Shown here: positions 9,202 to 16,811 of the stretch, in pieces
How the letters are laid out: each line of letters starts with the position of its first letter
How positions within the stretch are numbered: the stretch's first letter is position 1
DNA from: Undibacterium umbellatum
Lineage (GTDB): Bacteria > Pseudomonadota > Gammaproteobacteria > Burkholderiales > Burkholderiaceae_D
Length of the DNA: 64,000 nucleotides
NCBI RefSeq assembly: GCF_014284125.1
Contig: NZ_JACOFX010000001.1
Coordinates: 496,001 to 560,000 of the forward strand
Direction of reading: 5' to 3'
Position numbers and translations under genes: made by a program
Notes under the pieces: model-generated
What the model was told of the DNA's origin: nothing
The model's database searches: none
The model's input: only the letters and a program-made list of their open reading frames with translations

Positions 9202-9436
9202 TAACTGGCTGGCTGGCTTTGTTTTTCATATATTCATTGACCAGATTATTTTGCTCAACAGTGCTCAGGATAGCAAGGCAACCGTGACAGCAAACTGGTT
9301 GCGTGTAGCCATTAAACTGGACGGTTAGTGCATTGCTTTTACGCATTTTTTCACCACAATGAAAGCAGTCTATCTTTTCCCCTGTTTTAAAAGAGAAAAG
9401 AACTGAGTCAAGAAACGATGAAAATGCGAATGCCAT
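9194..9436 (-). CDS. CcoI N-terminal metal-binding domain, separate ORF
   Basis: An 80-residue frame with CFHC near residues 24-27 and VCCHGC near 48-53, the cysteine-rich domain that normally begins CcoI/FixI proteins. It ends at a TGA eight bases inside the main ATPase frame. A (TGGC)3 tandem repeat at 9206-9218 lies just before the stop; losing one 4-base unit would fuse the two frames into an uninterrupted protein. An ATG at 9436 follows a TCTGGAAAA stretch. An FNR-type box lies upstream at 9503-9516. The call could be pseudogene fragment, programmed split, or sequencing error. Confidence 0.75.
   Translation of the reverse strand: MAFAFSSFLDSVLFSFKTGEKIDCFHCGEKMRKSNALTVQFNGYTQPVCCHGCLAILSTVEQNNLVNEYMKNKASQPVIG
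9206..9218. repeat. TGGC tandem repeat at the ccoI frame break
   Basis: Three copies of TGGC plus one base (GCCA on the coding strand), located 10 bases upstream of the stop codon of the N-terminal ccoI ORF. A one-unit contraction restores a continuous frame. Short tetranucleotide runs are prone to slipped-strand errors. Confidence 0.85.
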
Positions 9437-9502
9437 GTTTTCCAGAAAGATATTTTCAAGGATAAGTTGACGTTGATATTACAGGAAACAAAATAAGGAT
9501 GC

Positions 9503-9516
9503 TTGACGCGAATCAA
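9503..9516. promoter_or_regulatory. FNR/ANR-type box upstream of ccoI
   Basis: TTGAC-N4-ATCAA, one mismatch from the TTGAT-N4-ATCAA consensus. A TAATAT candidate -10 on the minus strand (9481-9476) places the box centre at about -40.5, close to the class II activator position. Low-oxygen induction fits cbb3 oxidase assembly. Confidence 0.7.
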
Positions 9517-9544
9517 GTTCAGGGAAGGAAATTTAGACACAAAA

Positions 9545-9569
9545 AAACGGTAGCATTGCACTACCGTTT
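9545..9569. terminator. Rho-independent terminator hairpin
   Basis: Perfect 9-bp stem AAACGGTAG/CTACCGTTT with a 7-base loop, flanked by T-rich sequence on the plus strand side and a run of seven A (T on the minus strand) on the other. It could end a minus-strand transcript coming from the 9616-9735 ORF. Confidence 0.75.
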
Positions 9570-9615
9570 CTTTTACTTCATGGATACTACATGGAGCTTT
9601 ACAAATACTATACTG

Positions 9616-9735
9616 CTACTGCGATGCTAATACATAGCGAGGAATCCGAGAAACCTCAGGTCCGCAGACTACGCGGATAGGTACTGCACAAATTGTAGGC
9701 ATATCCACTTCATTAATAACCGGCACACAAGACAT
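9616..9735 (-). CDS. Possible small ORF of 39 residues, unknown
   Basis: Minus-strand ATG frame beginning MSCVPVINEVDM and ending YVLASQ, with Cys at 3, 16 and 24 and a Val/Ile/Pro-rich body. Its stop is 47 bases before the hairpin at 9545-9569, which would make a compact gene-plus-terminator unit. The ribosome-binding site is weak, and the start overlaps the stop (TAATG) of a short upstream frame. I do not recognise it; it may be non-coding. Confidence 0.3.
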   Translation of the reverse strand: MSCVPVINEVDMPTICAVPIRVVCGPEVSRIPRYVLASQ

Positions 9736-9910
9736 TACCGGAGCTCAAATTCAATCCGCCTAGGATACAAAAAACTATTTTGTATATCGACCTCCTTCTT
9801 TTGAACCAGTTACGCCCCTAATATATGCCAACTCATTTGCGAGTGAAAGAAAAAAATAACTATGCAAGCAGCCAACAAGATTAAGAAAATCAACCAAACT
9901 AAATACTCAA

Positions 9911-10891
9911 TTAACGTATGCCTGGCGTATTTCCCTTTAGCATCGTGGTCGCTGCACTAGAGCCTATGGACGCGCCAAATTTTTTCAAGACACGCTCAGG
10001 CAAACCCTCTTTTTGAGTGTAATCAACAATATTTTCGACCTTGACAATATCTCGCACCACTGAATCAACAGAACCAAAATCATCTGCCAAACCCATTTGC
10101 ACGGCCTTGCTACCTATCCAAAAAAGACCCGAAAACATTTCTGGCGTTTCTTTTAAGCGCTGGCCACGCCCAGTTCGCACCGCATCAATAAATTGCTGAT
10201 GAATTTCGTTGAGCATGGTCTGCGAAAAAGCTTTTTGTTTTTCAGTCTGCGGCGAAAATGGGTCCATGAAGCCCTTGTTTTCACCTGCCGTCATCAGGCG
10301 GCGCTCAACACCCAATTTATCCATCAAGCCAGTGAAACCAAAGCCATCCATGAGTACGCCGATAGAACCGACTACACTGGCTTTATTGACGAAAATTTTA
10401 TCAGCGGCAACAGCAATGTAATAGCCGCCCGACGCGCAGATTTCATCAACCACGACATACAACTTTTTATCCGGGTATTCCTTACGTAGCCTGCCCATCT
10501 CATCATTGATCATGCCCGCTTGTACTGGACTGCCACCAGGGCTATTGATACGCACAATGACAGCAACAGAACCAGGATCAGCAAACGCCCGGTTCAATGC
10601 CGGGATCACTGTTTGCGCACTACCAGCACCTTCAGACTCTATGGTGCCATCAATTTCTATGAGCGCTGTATGATGCCCCAGGTTTTCCATTTCACCCGTT
10701 GCATAATCACTAAAATAGTAAAACGAGAAAATCATCACCGACAAAAATGCGAACCTGAAGAAGATGCTCCAGCGCCTGCGCAGTCGTTGCTCACGCAAGG
10801 AGTCGGTAGCCAGCTTTTCCAGAAGCTGACGTTCCCAACCTTCTTTTTTGTCGCTTTCGCCTATTGGCAAACTCGGGAATTGCTCATTCAT
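9911..10891 (-). CDS. S49 family serine peptidase (SppA-like)
   Basis: Inner-membrane signal-peptide peptidase-like enzyme expected to degrade cleaved signal peptides or membrane protein fragments. One transmembrane segment lies near residues 50-68 (FRFAFLSVMIFSFYYF), then the S49 domain: RINSPGG, the nucleophile Ser in CASGGYY, and the general-base Lys in GENKGFMDPF. At 326 residues it is the short, single-domain form. The frame extends to 11059 over the Rieske gene; ATG 10891 is chosen because it follows GGAAAA and avoids that overlap. It is 14 bases downstream of the Rieske gene in the rluC-HAD-Rieske-sppA order common in Burkholderiales. Confidence 0.9.
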   Translation of the reverse strand: MNEQFPSLPIGESDKKEGWERQLLEKLATDSLREQRLRRRWSIFFRFAFLSVMIFSFYYFSDYATGEMENLGHHTALIEIDGTIESEGAGSAQTVIPALNRAFADPGSVAVIVRINSPGGSPVQAGMINDEMGRLRKEYPDKKLYVVVDEICASGGYYIAVAADKIFVNKASVVGSIGVLMDGFGFTGLMDKLGVERRLMTAGENKGFMDPFSPQTEKQKAFSQTMLNEIHQQFIDAVRTGRGQRLKETPEMFSGLFWIGSKAVQMGLADDFGSVDSVVRDIVKVENIVDYTQKEGLPERVLKKFGASIGSSAATTMLKGNTPGIR

Positions 10892-10905
10892 AATTTTTCC
10901 AGAAA

Positions 10906-11271
10906 TCAGGCAATAACAGCTTGTATATAATCGTCGGGATGCCAGTAAATCTGCCCGTCTTCTTCGCTGACATTGATTTTTCGCAGGCGACCACCGCGAC
11001 AAGGGCCACCCGTGCAATAGCCAGTGTCTGGCTGATAAATTGCGCCATGGGTTGCACACATGATGTAAAGCCCACTGGATTCAAGGAATTCACCAGGATT
11101 CCAGTCCAGCTCGACTGGTACGTGAGCACAACGGTTCAAATAACCATGCACTACACCGTCATAGCGAATGACAAAACCTACGGCATCATCGCTCCCAGCG
11201 GTAACAGGAAAGCGTACTCCCTTGCCACCTTCTATCAAATCATCTGACTTACATACAGAAATTGCCGTCAT
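10906..11271 (-). CDS. Rieske [2Fe-2S] domain protein
   Basis: Single-domain Rieske ferredoxin-like protein of 121 residues. The cluster ligands are the Cys and His of CAH and of CATH, separated by about 20 residues, with a further C-containing TGYCTGGPC loop. The frame extends to 11319 into the HAD gene, but ATG 11271 is preferred because it follows GAGGT and leaves a 26-base gap. The partner oxygenase or reductase is not identified here; its place between HAD phosphatase and S49 peptidase genes is conserved in related bacteria but does not reveal a substrate. Confidence 0.88.
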   Translation of the reverse strand: MTAISVCKSDDLIEGGKGVRFPVTAGSDDAVGFVIRYDGVVHGYLNRCAHVPVELDWNPGEFLESSGLYIMCATHGAIYQPDTGYCTGGPCRGGRLRKINVSEEDGQIYWHPDDYIQAVIA

Positions 11272-11297
11272 CTCTACCTCGTATCTACCACTTGTGT

Positions 11298-11957
11298 TCA
11301 GGCGTTTTGGCGCAGCCACTCATGCAGCTGCGCAACATCTTTTGCAGAAAACAGAGGTTGCATGTTTTTTAGGGCTAACACGTCATGTGCACCATATTCA
11401 ACCGCAATCGCTGCAGCACCAGCATTATTGGCCATCTGCAAATCATGGGTAGTGTCACCTATCATGACAGTGCGGCGCATATCCTGACCCAGTTCACGAG
11501 TCAACTCCTGCAACATGGCGGGATGTGGCTTGGAAAATGTCTCGTCGGAACAACGTGTCGCATCAAATAGCGAGGTCAGCTTGGCTGTATGTAAAGCGCG
11601 ACTCAGGCCAACCCGGCTGGCACCTGTTGCCACAGCAAGAAAATACCCTTCTTGCGACAATTCAGCCAGCATTTCCCTGACCCCCTTAAACAGGGGCAGT
11701 TCGTGGTCCCTGGTTAAAAAATGATGGCGAAAACGCTCAACGACCCTTGGATACAGTTTGTGATCTATGCCCGGCATGGCCACCTGGATCGCTTCAGGCA
11801 AGGCCAGACCAATGACATAGGAAGCGATCTCTTCTTTGGGAACCGGCAAACCAAGGTCTTTCGCTGCGGACTGCATGCATTTGACGATGGCAGCTGTGCT
11901 GTCCATCAAGGTTCCGTCCCAGTCAAATACAATTAAATCGAATTGCTTTTTTGCCAT
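11298..11957 (-). CDS. HAD-family hydrolase, phosphoglycolate phosphatase-like
   Basis: Haloacid dehalogenase-superfamily phosphatase of 219 residues. Motif I is DWDGTLMDS near residue 11, motif II is the T of VATGAS, motif III Lys in FSKPHPAM, and motif IV is MIGDTTHD. The helical cap between motifs I and II is of the Gph/beta-phosphoglucomutase class. It lies between rluC (92-base gap) and the Rieske gene. A true phosphoglycolate phosphatase function is possible but not proven; many such enzymes act on pyrophosphate or sugar phosphates. Confidence 0.88.
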   Translation of the reverse strand: MAKKQFDLIVFDWDGTLMDSTAAIVKCMQSAAKDLGLPVPKEEIASYVIGLALPEAIQVAMPGIDHKLYPRVVERFRHHFLTRDHELPLFKGVREMLAELSQEGYFLAVATGASRVGLSRALHTAKLTSLFDATRCSDETFSKPHPAMLQELTRELGQDMRRTVMIGDTTHDLQMANNAGAAAIAVEYGAHDVLALKNMQPLFSAKDVAQLHEWLRQNA

Positions 11958-12049
11958 ATATTCATTAGGCGCGCATACGTCGGCATGCGCGACATGTTTC
12001 TCATCAATAACAGCATCATACCATTACTAAACCATTAAGACTTTCCGCA

Positions 12050-13057
12050 CTAAGCCAGGCTTTTCAGAAAATCATCACATTCTTTAGGCAAGCCCGCATT
12101 CACTGTCACGGTCTTGCCCGTCTCAGGATGGACGAAGCTTATCTGGTGCGCATGCAGGAACATGCGTTTCAATGCGCCACGTCCTTCGCCTGCCTTAAGC
12201 AAAACACGATTCAGGGAAAAGTCACCATACTTGTCATCGCCAGCAATGGCAAAACCACTAGCCGACAGATGTACACGGATTTGATGGGTACGCCCGGTTT
12301 TTAGTTCAGCCTCAAGCAAGGCGAAATCCCGATATTTTTTCTGCAAAGTAAATACCGTATGCGATGCCATGCCATCAGCCTGCACCCGTACACGACGCTC
12401 ACCTTCTGACGTCGTGTATTTATGCAATGCCAGTTTGACATGTTGGCGGGCATTCTTCCAGTCACCATGCACCAGAGTCAGGTAACGTTTGTCGGTGACG
12501 CCATCGCGCATTTGCTCATGTAAATTTGTCAATGCGCTACGTTTTTTGGCCAGCAGAAGTATGCCTGATGTTTCCCTGTCCAGCCGGTGCACCAGTTCAA
12601 GGAACTTGGCATCGGGCCTGGAAGCACGCAATTGCTCGATTACGCCATAACTGATGCCTGAGCCGCCATGCACGGCTACACCAGCCGGTTTATTGATAAT
12701 TAATAAATGATTATCTTCAAACAGGATGGGAAATTCATGCTTGGGCACGATCTGTTCAATGGCTTCTGCCATGCGTATTGGCGGGATGCGGACAACATCC
12801 CCCTCTACCAGACGGTACAACTGGTCTATACGCCCTTTGTTAACACGCACTTCACCGGAACGTAAAACCCGGTAAACATGGCTTTTTGGCACGCCCTTAC
12901 AGATGCGCAGCAAGAAATTATCAATACGCTGCCCCGCCTCTTCTTCCGAGATCGTGAGCATCTGAACTTTGGGTTGGGAGGCCGAAGGCTGCTGAGGGGA
13001 AGGCTTTTCCATCTGAATTTGATGTGCTCCCCTATTAATTGTCGCTAAGTCCTTCAT
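12050..13057 (-). CDS. rluC: 23S rRNA pseudouridine synthase RluC
   Basis: Converts uridines 955, 2504 and 2580 (E. coli numbering) of 23S rRNA to pseudouridine. An N-terminal S4 RNA-binding domain begins after about 35 residues (GQRIDNFLLR), followed by the RluA-family catalytic domain with HRLDRETSG carrying the catalytic Asp. It has an N-terminal Gln/Pro/Ser-rich extension of about 30 residues; an internal ATG at residue 16 is an alternative start. It diverges from rne, an arrangement shared with E. coli and most proteobacteria. Confidence 0.94.
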   Translation of the reverse strand: MKDLATINRGAHQIQMEKPSPQQPSASQPKVQMLTISEEEAGQRIDNFLLRICKGVPKSHVYRVLRSGEVRVNKGRIDQLYRLVEGDVVRIPPIRMAEAIEQIVPKHEFPILFEDNHLLIINKPAGVAVHGGSGISYGVIEQLRASRPDAKFLELVHRLDRETSGILLLAKKRSALTNLHEQMRDGVTDKRYLTLVHGDWKNARQHVKLALHKYTTSEGERRVRVQADGMASHTVFTLQKKYRDFALLEAELKTGRTHQIRVHLSASGFAIAGDDKYGDFSLNRVLLKAGEGRGALKRMFLHAHQISFVHPETGKTVTVNAGLPKECDDFLKSLA

Positions 13058-13684
13058 TTTGAATATATAATCATTTTCGCTTCAGCATTTATGCTTTAGC
13101 AGTGTAAGAGGAATAAACGCCTATTTTACACAGGGGCATGTCCATCGGCCTCGCCTGTTTGCAAATTTGATGGAAAAGATGTGTATGCAGCGTCATTTGC
13201 AGGTCAAGGTAGCAGCCAATTGTTGTTATCGGGCGTAGACAAATGAAGTTGGATCAGAGAGTTTGAATTGTAAGGATATTAGTCTGGCAAGAGGCGCGGG
13301 TTTAAATATGAACCTGTGAGCTTGCCGGTTGATGATTGAAGTAACAGGGTCGATTCCGCCAGACACAACACAATAAGATGGTCTGGCACCAAAGTTGCTC
13401 ATCGCCTGGCGTTGTACTTGCTTGTTCAATCAATAAGCAAGTCAGACAACGCGGGGGACATGTGCACTCGAACTCTCTTACCTTGATCGTCCGCGCCCAA
13501 CGCAAAACAGATGGCCGTTTTACCAGCTCTACCTGGCTTTTTACGCCATATAGACTTCGCCCTGCTTTGCCTCAGGCATTTCCCTCCCCCTCAAACACTC
13601 CGCTCCCGCATACATCCCGTATCAGCACAGTTGCCTCCATAAAAGAAGGCAACACAAGATGACCACCAGGTCACGGAGTAAAAC
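13058..13684 (+). promoter_or_regulatory. rluC-rne divergent region, long rne leader
   Basis: 627 bases with no credible gene. Two clear inverted repeats lie in the rne-proximal half: 13358-13364 with 13381-13387 (7 bp), and 13409-13423 with 13435-13452 (15 bp with a 3-base bulge). A C-rich stretch follows, and GGAG stands before the rne ATG. RNase E is known in E. coli to autoregulate through a long structured 5' leader; this leader could do the same. I could not place the promoter with confidence. Confidence 0.6.
13409..13452 (+). other. Long hairpin in the rne leader
   Basis: A 7-bp (13409-13415 with 13446-13452) plus 8-bp (13416-13423 with 13435-13442) stem, separated by a 3-base bulge on the 3' side, with an 11-base loop. 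It is not followed by a T tract, so it is not a terminator. Candidate RNase E recognition element. Confidence 0.65.
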
Positions 13685-16663
13685 ATGAAACGTATGCTGT
13701 TCAATGCGACGCAGCAAGAAGAGTTGCGCGTTGCCATTGTCAATGGACAAAAACTCATTGACATTGATATCGAGACTGCCGGTCGCGAATTGCGCAAGTC
13801 CAATATCTACAAAGGCGTGATCACTCGTATCGAGCCTTCCCTTGAAGCCTGTTTCGTCAACTACGGCGAAGAACGTCACGGCTTCCTCCCCTTCAAAGAA
13901 GTTGCCCGCACCTACTTTAAAGAAGGTGTGGACGTACGCAATGCTTCAATTAAAGAAGCACTGCGCGAGGGCCAGGAAATCATGGTCCAGGTGGAAAAAG
14001 AAGAACGTGGCAACAAGGGCGCAGCCCTGACCTCGTTCATTTCCCTGGCTGGCCGCTATCTGGTGTTGATGCCTAACAACCCGCGTGGTGGTGGTGTTTC
14101 CCGCCGCGTTGAGGGTGAAGACCGTCAGGAATTGCGCGAAACCATGGACAAACTGGACTTGCCAGGCGGCATGTCCGTGATTGCCCGCACTGCTGGCATA
14201 GGCCGCAACGTTGACGAATTGCAATGGGATTTGAATTACCTGATGCAACTCTGGCGTGCCATTGAAGGTGCTGGCAAATCTTCCCCAGGCGCTTTCCTGA
14301 TTTATCAAGAGTCTTCCCTGGTCATCCGCGCCATTCGCGATTATTTCCAGCCTGACATCGGTGAAATCCTCATCGATACCGATGAAATCTACGAACAGGC
14401 TCAGCAGTTCATGAGCCACGTGATGCCTGACATGGTGCATCGCGTTAAACGCTATAGCGATGATGTACCGCTGTTCTCGCGCTTCCAGATCGAACACCAG
14501 ATCGAAACAGCCTATTCCCGTACCGTACCACTGCCATCCGGCGGCGCGATCGTCATTGATCATACAGAAGCCCTTGTGTCCGTGGACGTTAACTCGGCCC
14601 GCTCTACCCGTGGTGGTGATATTGAAACGACAGCTTTCAATACCAATCTGGAAGCAGCTGAAGAAGTAGCACGCCAGTTGCGCCTGCGTGACTTGGGTGG
14701 TTTGATCGTGATCGATTTTATCGACATGGAAAACGCCAAGAACCAGCGCGAAGTTGAAACCCGCCTCAAAGATGCCCTGCGCTATGACCGCGCACGTGTG
14801 CAAATGGGCAAAATTTCCCGCTTTGGCCTGATGGAATTATCACGCCAGCGCCTGCGCCCTTCGCTGTCCGAAGGCAGCCATGTGACCTGCCCACGTTGTA
14901 ACGGCACTGGTCATATCCGCGATACCGAATCTTCAGCCCTGCAAGTCCTGCGCATTATCCAGGAAGAGGCAATGAAGGAAAACTCAGCAGCAATCCACGT
15001 CCAGGTACCTGTCGACGTTGCCGCTTTCCTGCTGAATGAAAAACGTGGTGAGATTCTGAAGATAGAAACGCGGCATCGCGTGACTGTCATCCTGATCCCG
15101 AACAAACATCTGGAAACCCCGCATTACAAGCTGGATCGCCTGAAAACAGATGATCCACGTCTGGAAGATCATCACGCCAGCTATGCCATGGCTGAGCAGG
15201 CTGACACCGACATCGGCTACAGCAAACGTCAGAAAGAAGACGTCAAGCCGCGCCAGGAAGCCATGGTCAAGAGCATTACGCCTGAGACAGCGCCTATCGT
15301 TGAACGCAAGGAAGTTGTACCTGTTATCGTTACGCCAGTGACAGCGCCGGCAGAACCAGGCTTCTTTGGCAAGCTGTTTGGCTTCCTGTTTGGTAAGTCT
15401 GAACCAGCAGTCCAGGTAGAAGCACCAAAGCCAGCAGAAGAAAAAGCTGGCGAACGCGACCGCACCGCCCGTGGCCCGCGCAATGGAAGTGGCAATGGTC
15501 AACGCAACCGCAATCGCCGCAACCGTGACCGCGATGAACGGGAAGACCGCCCGGCGAAGGCAGAAAAGCTAGAAAAGCCAGAGCAAGAAGCAGCCAAACC
15601 AGTTGCAGCGGAAAACCCGCGCCCACCAAAAGCCCCCAAACCACCACGTGAAGAGCGCGAATCCCAGGAAACCCGTCGCGAACGTCAGCAACGTCAACGT
15701 GACGAGCGTAAGGAAAACCAGGCTCAGGAAAGCAAGGAAGAACCTATCCACAAGCATGTAGACCCTGTACCTGTCGATGTCATGCCTGCTGCACCACAAC
15801 TGGAAGCACTGGAATCTGGTGCCGAAAACGATAACAGCGAGCAAGGCGAAGAACGCCGCCGCCGTCGTCGTCGTGGTGGCCGCAACCGCAATCGCCGCGA
15901 CCGCGACGGTAACGAGATAGTCAATGAGCAAGGTGAATTGCCAATTGATGGTAGCGAAGTAGTCGATGCTGATGCAGGCAGCAATGAAGCAGTAATAAAT
16001 GCGCTAGTAGCCACCCCTGCTGTTGCCGTACAGGAAGTGACTATCGATGCAGTAAGCCATACTGCAGAAGTCAGGCAGCCTGTCGTTTTTGCAGAAACAC
16101 CAGTAGCTACGGCGCCTGAATTTGCACCAGAGGGAGCAACTCCTGATGCAAATGTAGTTGATGACGTTGTTGCACCTGTCGTTTCTGCACCTGCATTAAT
16201 TACTCCTGCTCCGCAGGAAGTCATCACTGCACCAGTTGCTATTGAAGTGCCTGAGGTGCCTGAAGCAGCACCAGCGACTGTAGAGATCGCTGCACCTGCA
16301 GAAGTTGCGCCTGCACAAACACCGACACCTGAAGTTATCATTGCTGCTCCCGCAGAAGTGGCAACTCAAGTTGCGCCTGTTGAAGTAGTGACAGCCCCGG
16401 TAATTACAGCTCCTGCCGCTCCAGTTCAGGTAGTCAGCACTCCGGCAGCAAAACCACTGGATGCAGCCATGCCTTTGGAAACCCTGCATAGCATGCTGAA
16501 AGAAGCCGGGCTGGAATTAGCAAGTACCGACCCTATCAAACTGCAAGCAGCCAAAGCCGAAGCAGAAAAGCTGGCAGCACCAGTACGCGTTCCACGTGAA
16601 CGCAAACCTGCACCAGTCGCTGCCGATGAGCCATTGGTTATGGTGGAAACACGTCGTCCATGA
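13685..16663 (+). CDS. rne: Ribonuclease E
   Basis: Essential endoribonuclease for mRNA decay and rRNA/tRNA processing and scaffold of the degradosome, acting at the inner membrane. The N-terminal catalytic half has an S1 domain (about 35-125), the 5'-sensor/RNase H-like region, metal-binding aspartates in SVDVNSARS (near 303) and VIDFIDM, and the Zn-link CPRCNGTGH near 404-412. The C-terminal half is disordered: an amphipathic GFFGKLFGFLFGK near 559-571 likely binds the membrane, then Arg-rich RNA-binding stretches including seven consecutive Arg, then a long Ala/Pro/Val-rich tail. At 992 aa it is normal for the family. Confidence 0.96.
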   Translation: MKRMLFNATQQEELRVAIVNGQKLIDIDIETAGRELRKSNIYKGVITRIEPSLEACFVNYGEERHGFLPFKEVARTYFKEGVDVRNASIKEALREGQEIMVQVEKEERGNKGAALTSFISLAGRYLVLMPNNPRGGGVSRRVEGEDRQELRETMDKLDLPGGMSVIARTAGIGRNVDELQWDLNYLMQLWRAIEGAGKSSPGAFLIYQESSLVIRAIRDYFQPDIGEILIDTDEIYEQAQQFMSHVMPDMVHRVKRYSDDVPLFSRFQIEHQIETAYSRTVPLPSGGAIVIDHTEALVSVDVNSARSTRGGDIETTAFNTNLEAAEEVARQLRLRDLGGLIVIDFIDMENAKNQREVETRLKDALRYDRARVQMGKISRFGLMELSRQRLRPSLSEGSHVTCPRCNGTGHIRDTESSALQVLRIIQEEAMKENSAAIHVQVPVDVAAFLLNEKRGEILKIETRHRVTVILIPNKHLETPHYKLDRLKTDDPRLEDHHASYAMAEQADTDIGYSKRQKEDVKPRQEAMVKSITPETAPIVERKEVVPVIVTPVTAPAEPGFFGKLFGFLFGKSEPAVQVEAPKPAEEKAGERDRTARGPRNGSGNGQRNRNRRNRDRDEREDRPAKAEKLEKPEQEAAKPVAAENPRPPKAPKPPREERESQETRRERQQRQRDERKENQAQESKEEPIHKHVDPVPVDVMPAAPQLEALESGAENDNSEQGEERRRRRRRGGRNRNRRDRDGNEIVNEQGELPIDGSEVVDADAGSNEAVINALVATPAVAVQEVTIDAVSHTAEVRQPVVFAETPVATAPEFAPEGATPDANVVDDVVAPVVSAPALITPAPQEVITAPVAIEVPEVPEAAPATVEIAAPAEVAPAQTPTPEVIIAAPAEVATQVAPVEVVTAPVITAPAAPVQVVSTPAAKPLDAAMPLETLHSMLKEAGLELASTDPIKLQAAKAEAEKLAAPVRVPRERKPAPVAADEPLVMVETRRP

Positions 16664-16708
16664 TGTTGATGGGCAGCCTGTAGGCAGTTTTCAATGCAGG
16701 CTTAAGGA

Positions 16709-16742
16709 AAAAACCGGCTTTCTTTTGATTGCCGGTTTTTTT
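16709..16742 (+). terminator. Rho-independent terminator of rne
   Basis: 8-bp stem AAACCGGC/GCCGGTTT (16711-16718 with 16731-16738), 12-base loop, then a run of T; 45 bases after the rne stop. Confidence 0.9.
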
Positions 16743-16811
16743 ATGCGGGTCATTAAATACGCAACAATATGTTGGCACAATGTTTGCCAAAAAAATACCG
16801 AGAGCTGACCT

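Larger units (their letters stand above)
9437..9910. other. 474-base intergenic region between ccoI and the S49 peptidase gene
   Basis: No large gene. It holds the ccoI promoter region with an FNR-like box, a rho-independent hairpin (9545-9569), a possible 39-codon ORF on the minus strand (9616-9735), a strong AAGGAGGT on the minus strand at 9790-9797 not followed by a normal start, and an AT-rich inverted repeat (9765-9772 with 9778-9785). Together this looks like a small minus-strand transcription unit of unknown product, RNA or peptide. Confidence 0.5.

Noticed and set aside
13330-13370. A tRNA T-arm-like GGGTCGATTCC in the rne leader
   Set aside because: The flanking bases do not form the T stem, and no D-arm, anticodon arm or acceptor stem can be drawn around it.
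15724-16341. A 205-codon minus-strand frame rich in Ser, Thr and Ala opposite the rne tail
   Set aside because: It is the antisense shadow of the Ala/Pro/Val-rich C-terminal tail of RNase E; low-complexity codon bias keeps it open. No start context or family features.
16000-16460. A DNA repeat array or phase-variable tract in the rne tail
   Set aside because: The protein repeats (APAEV, VVTAP) are degenerate at the DNA level and not tandem with a fixed period; it is a low-complexity disordered tail.
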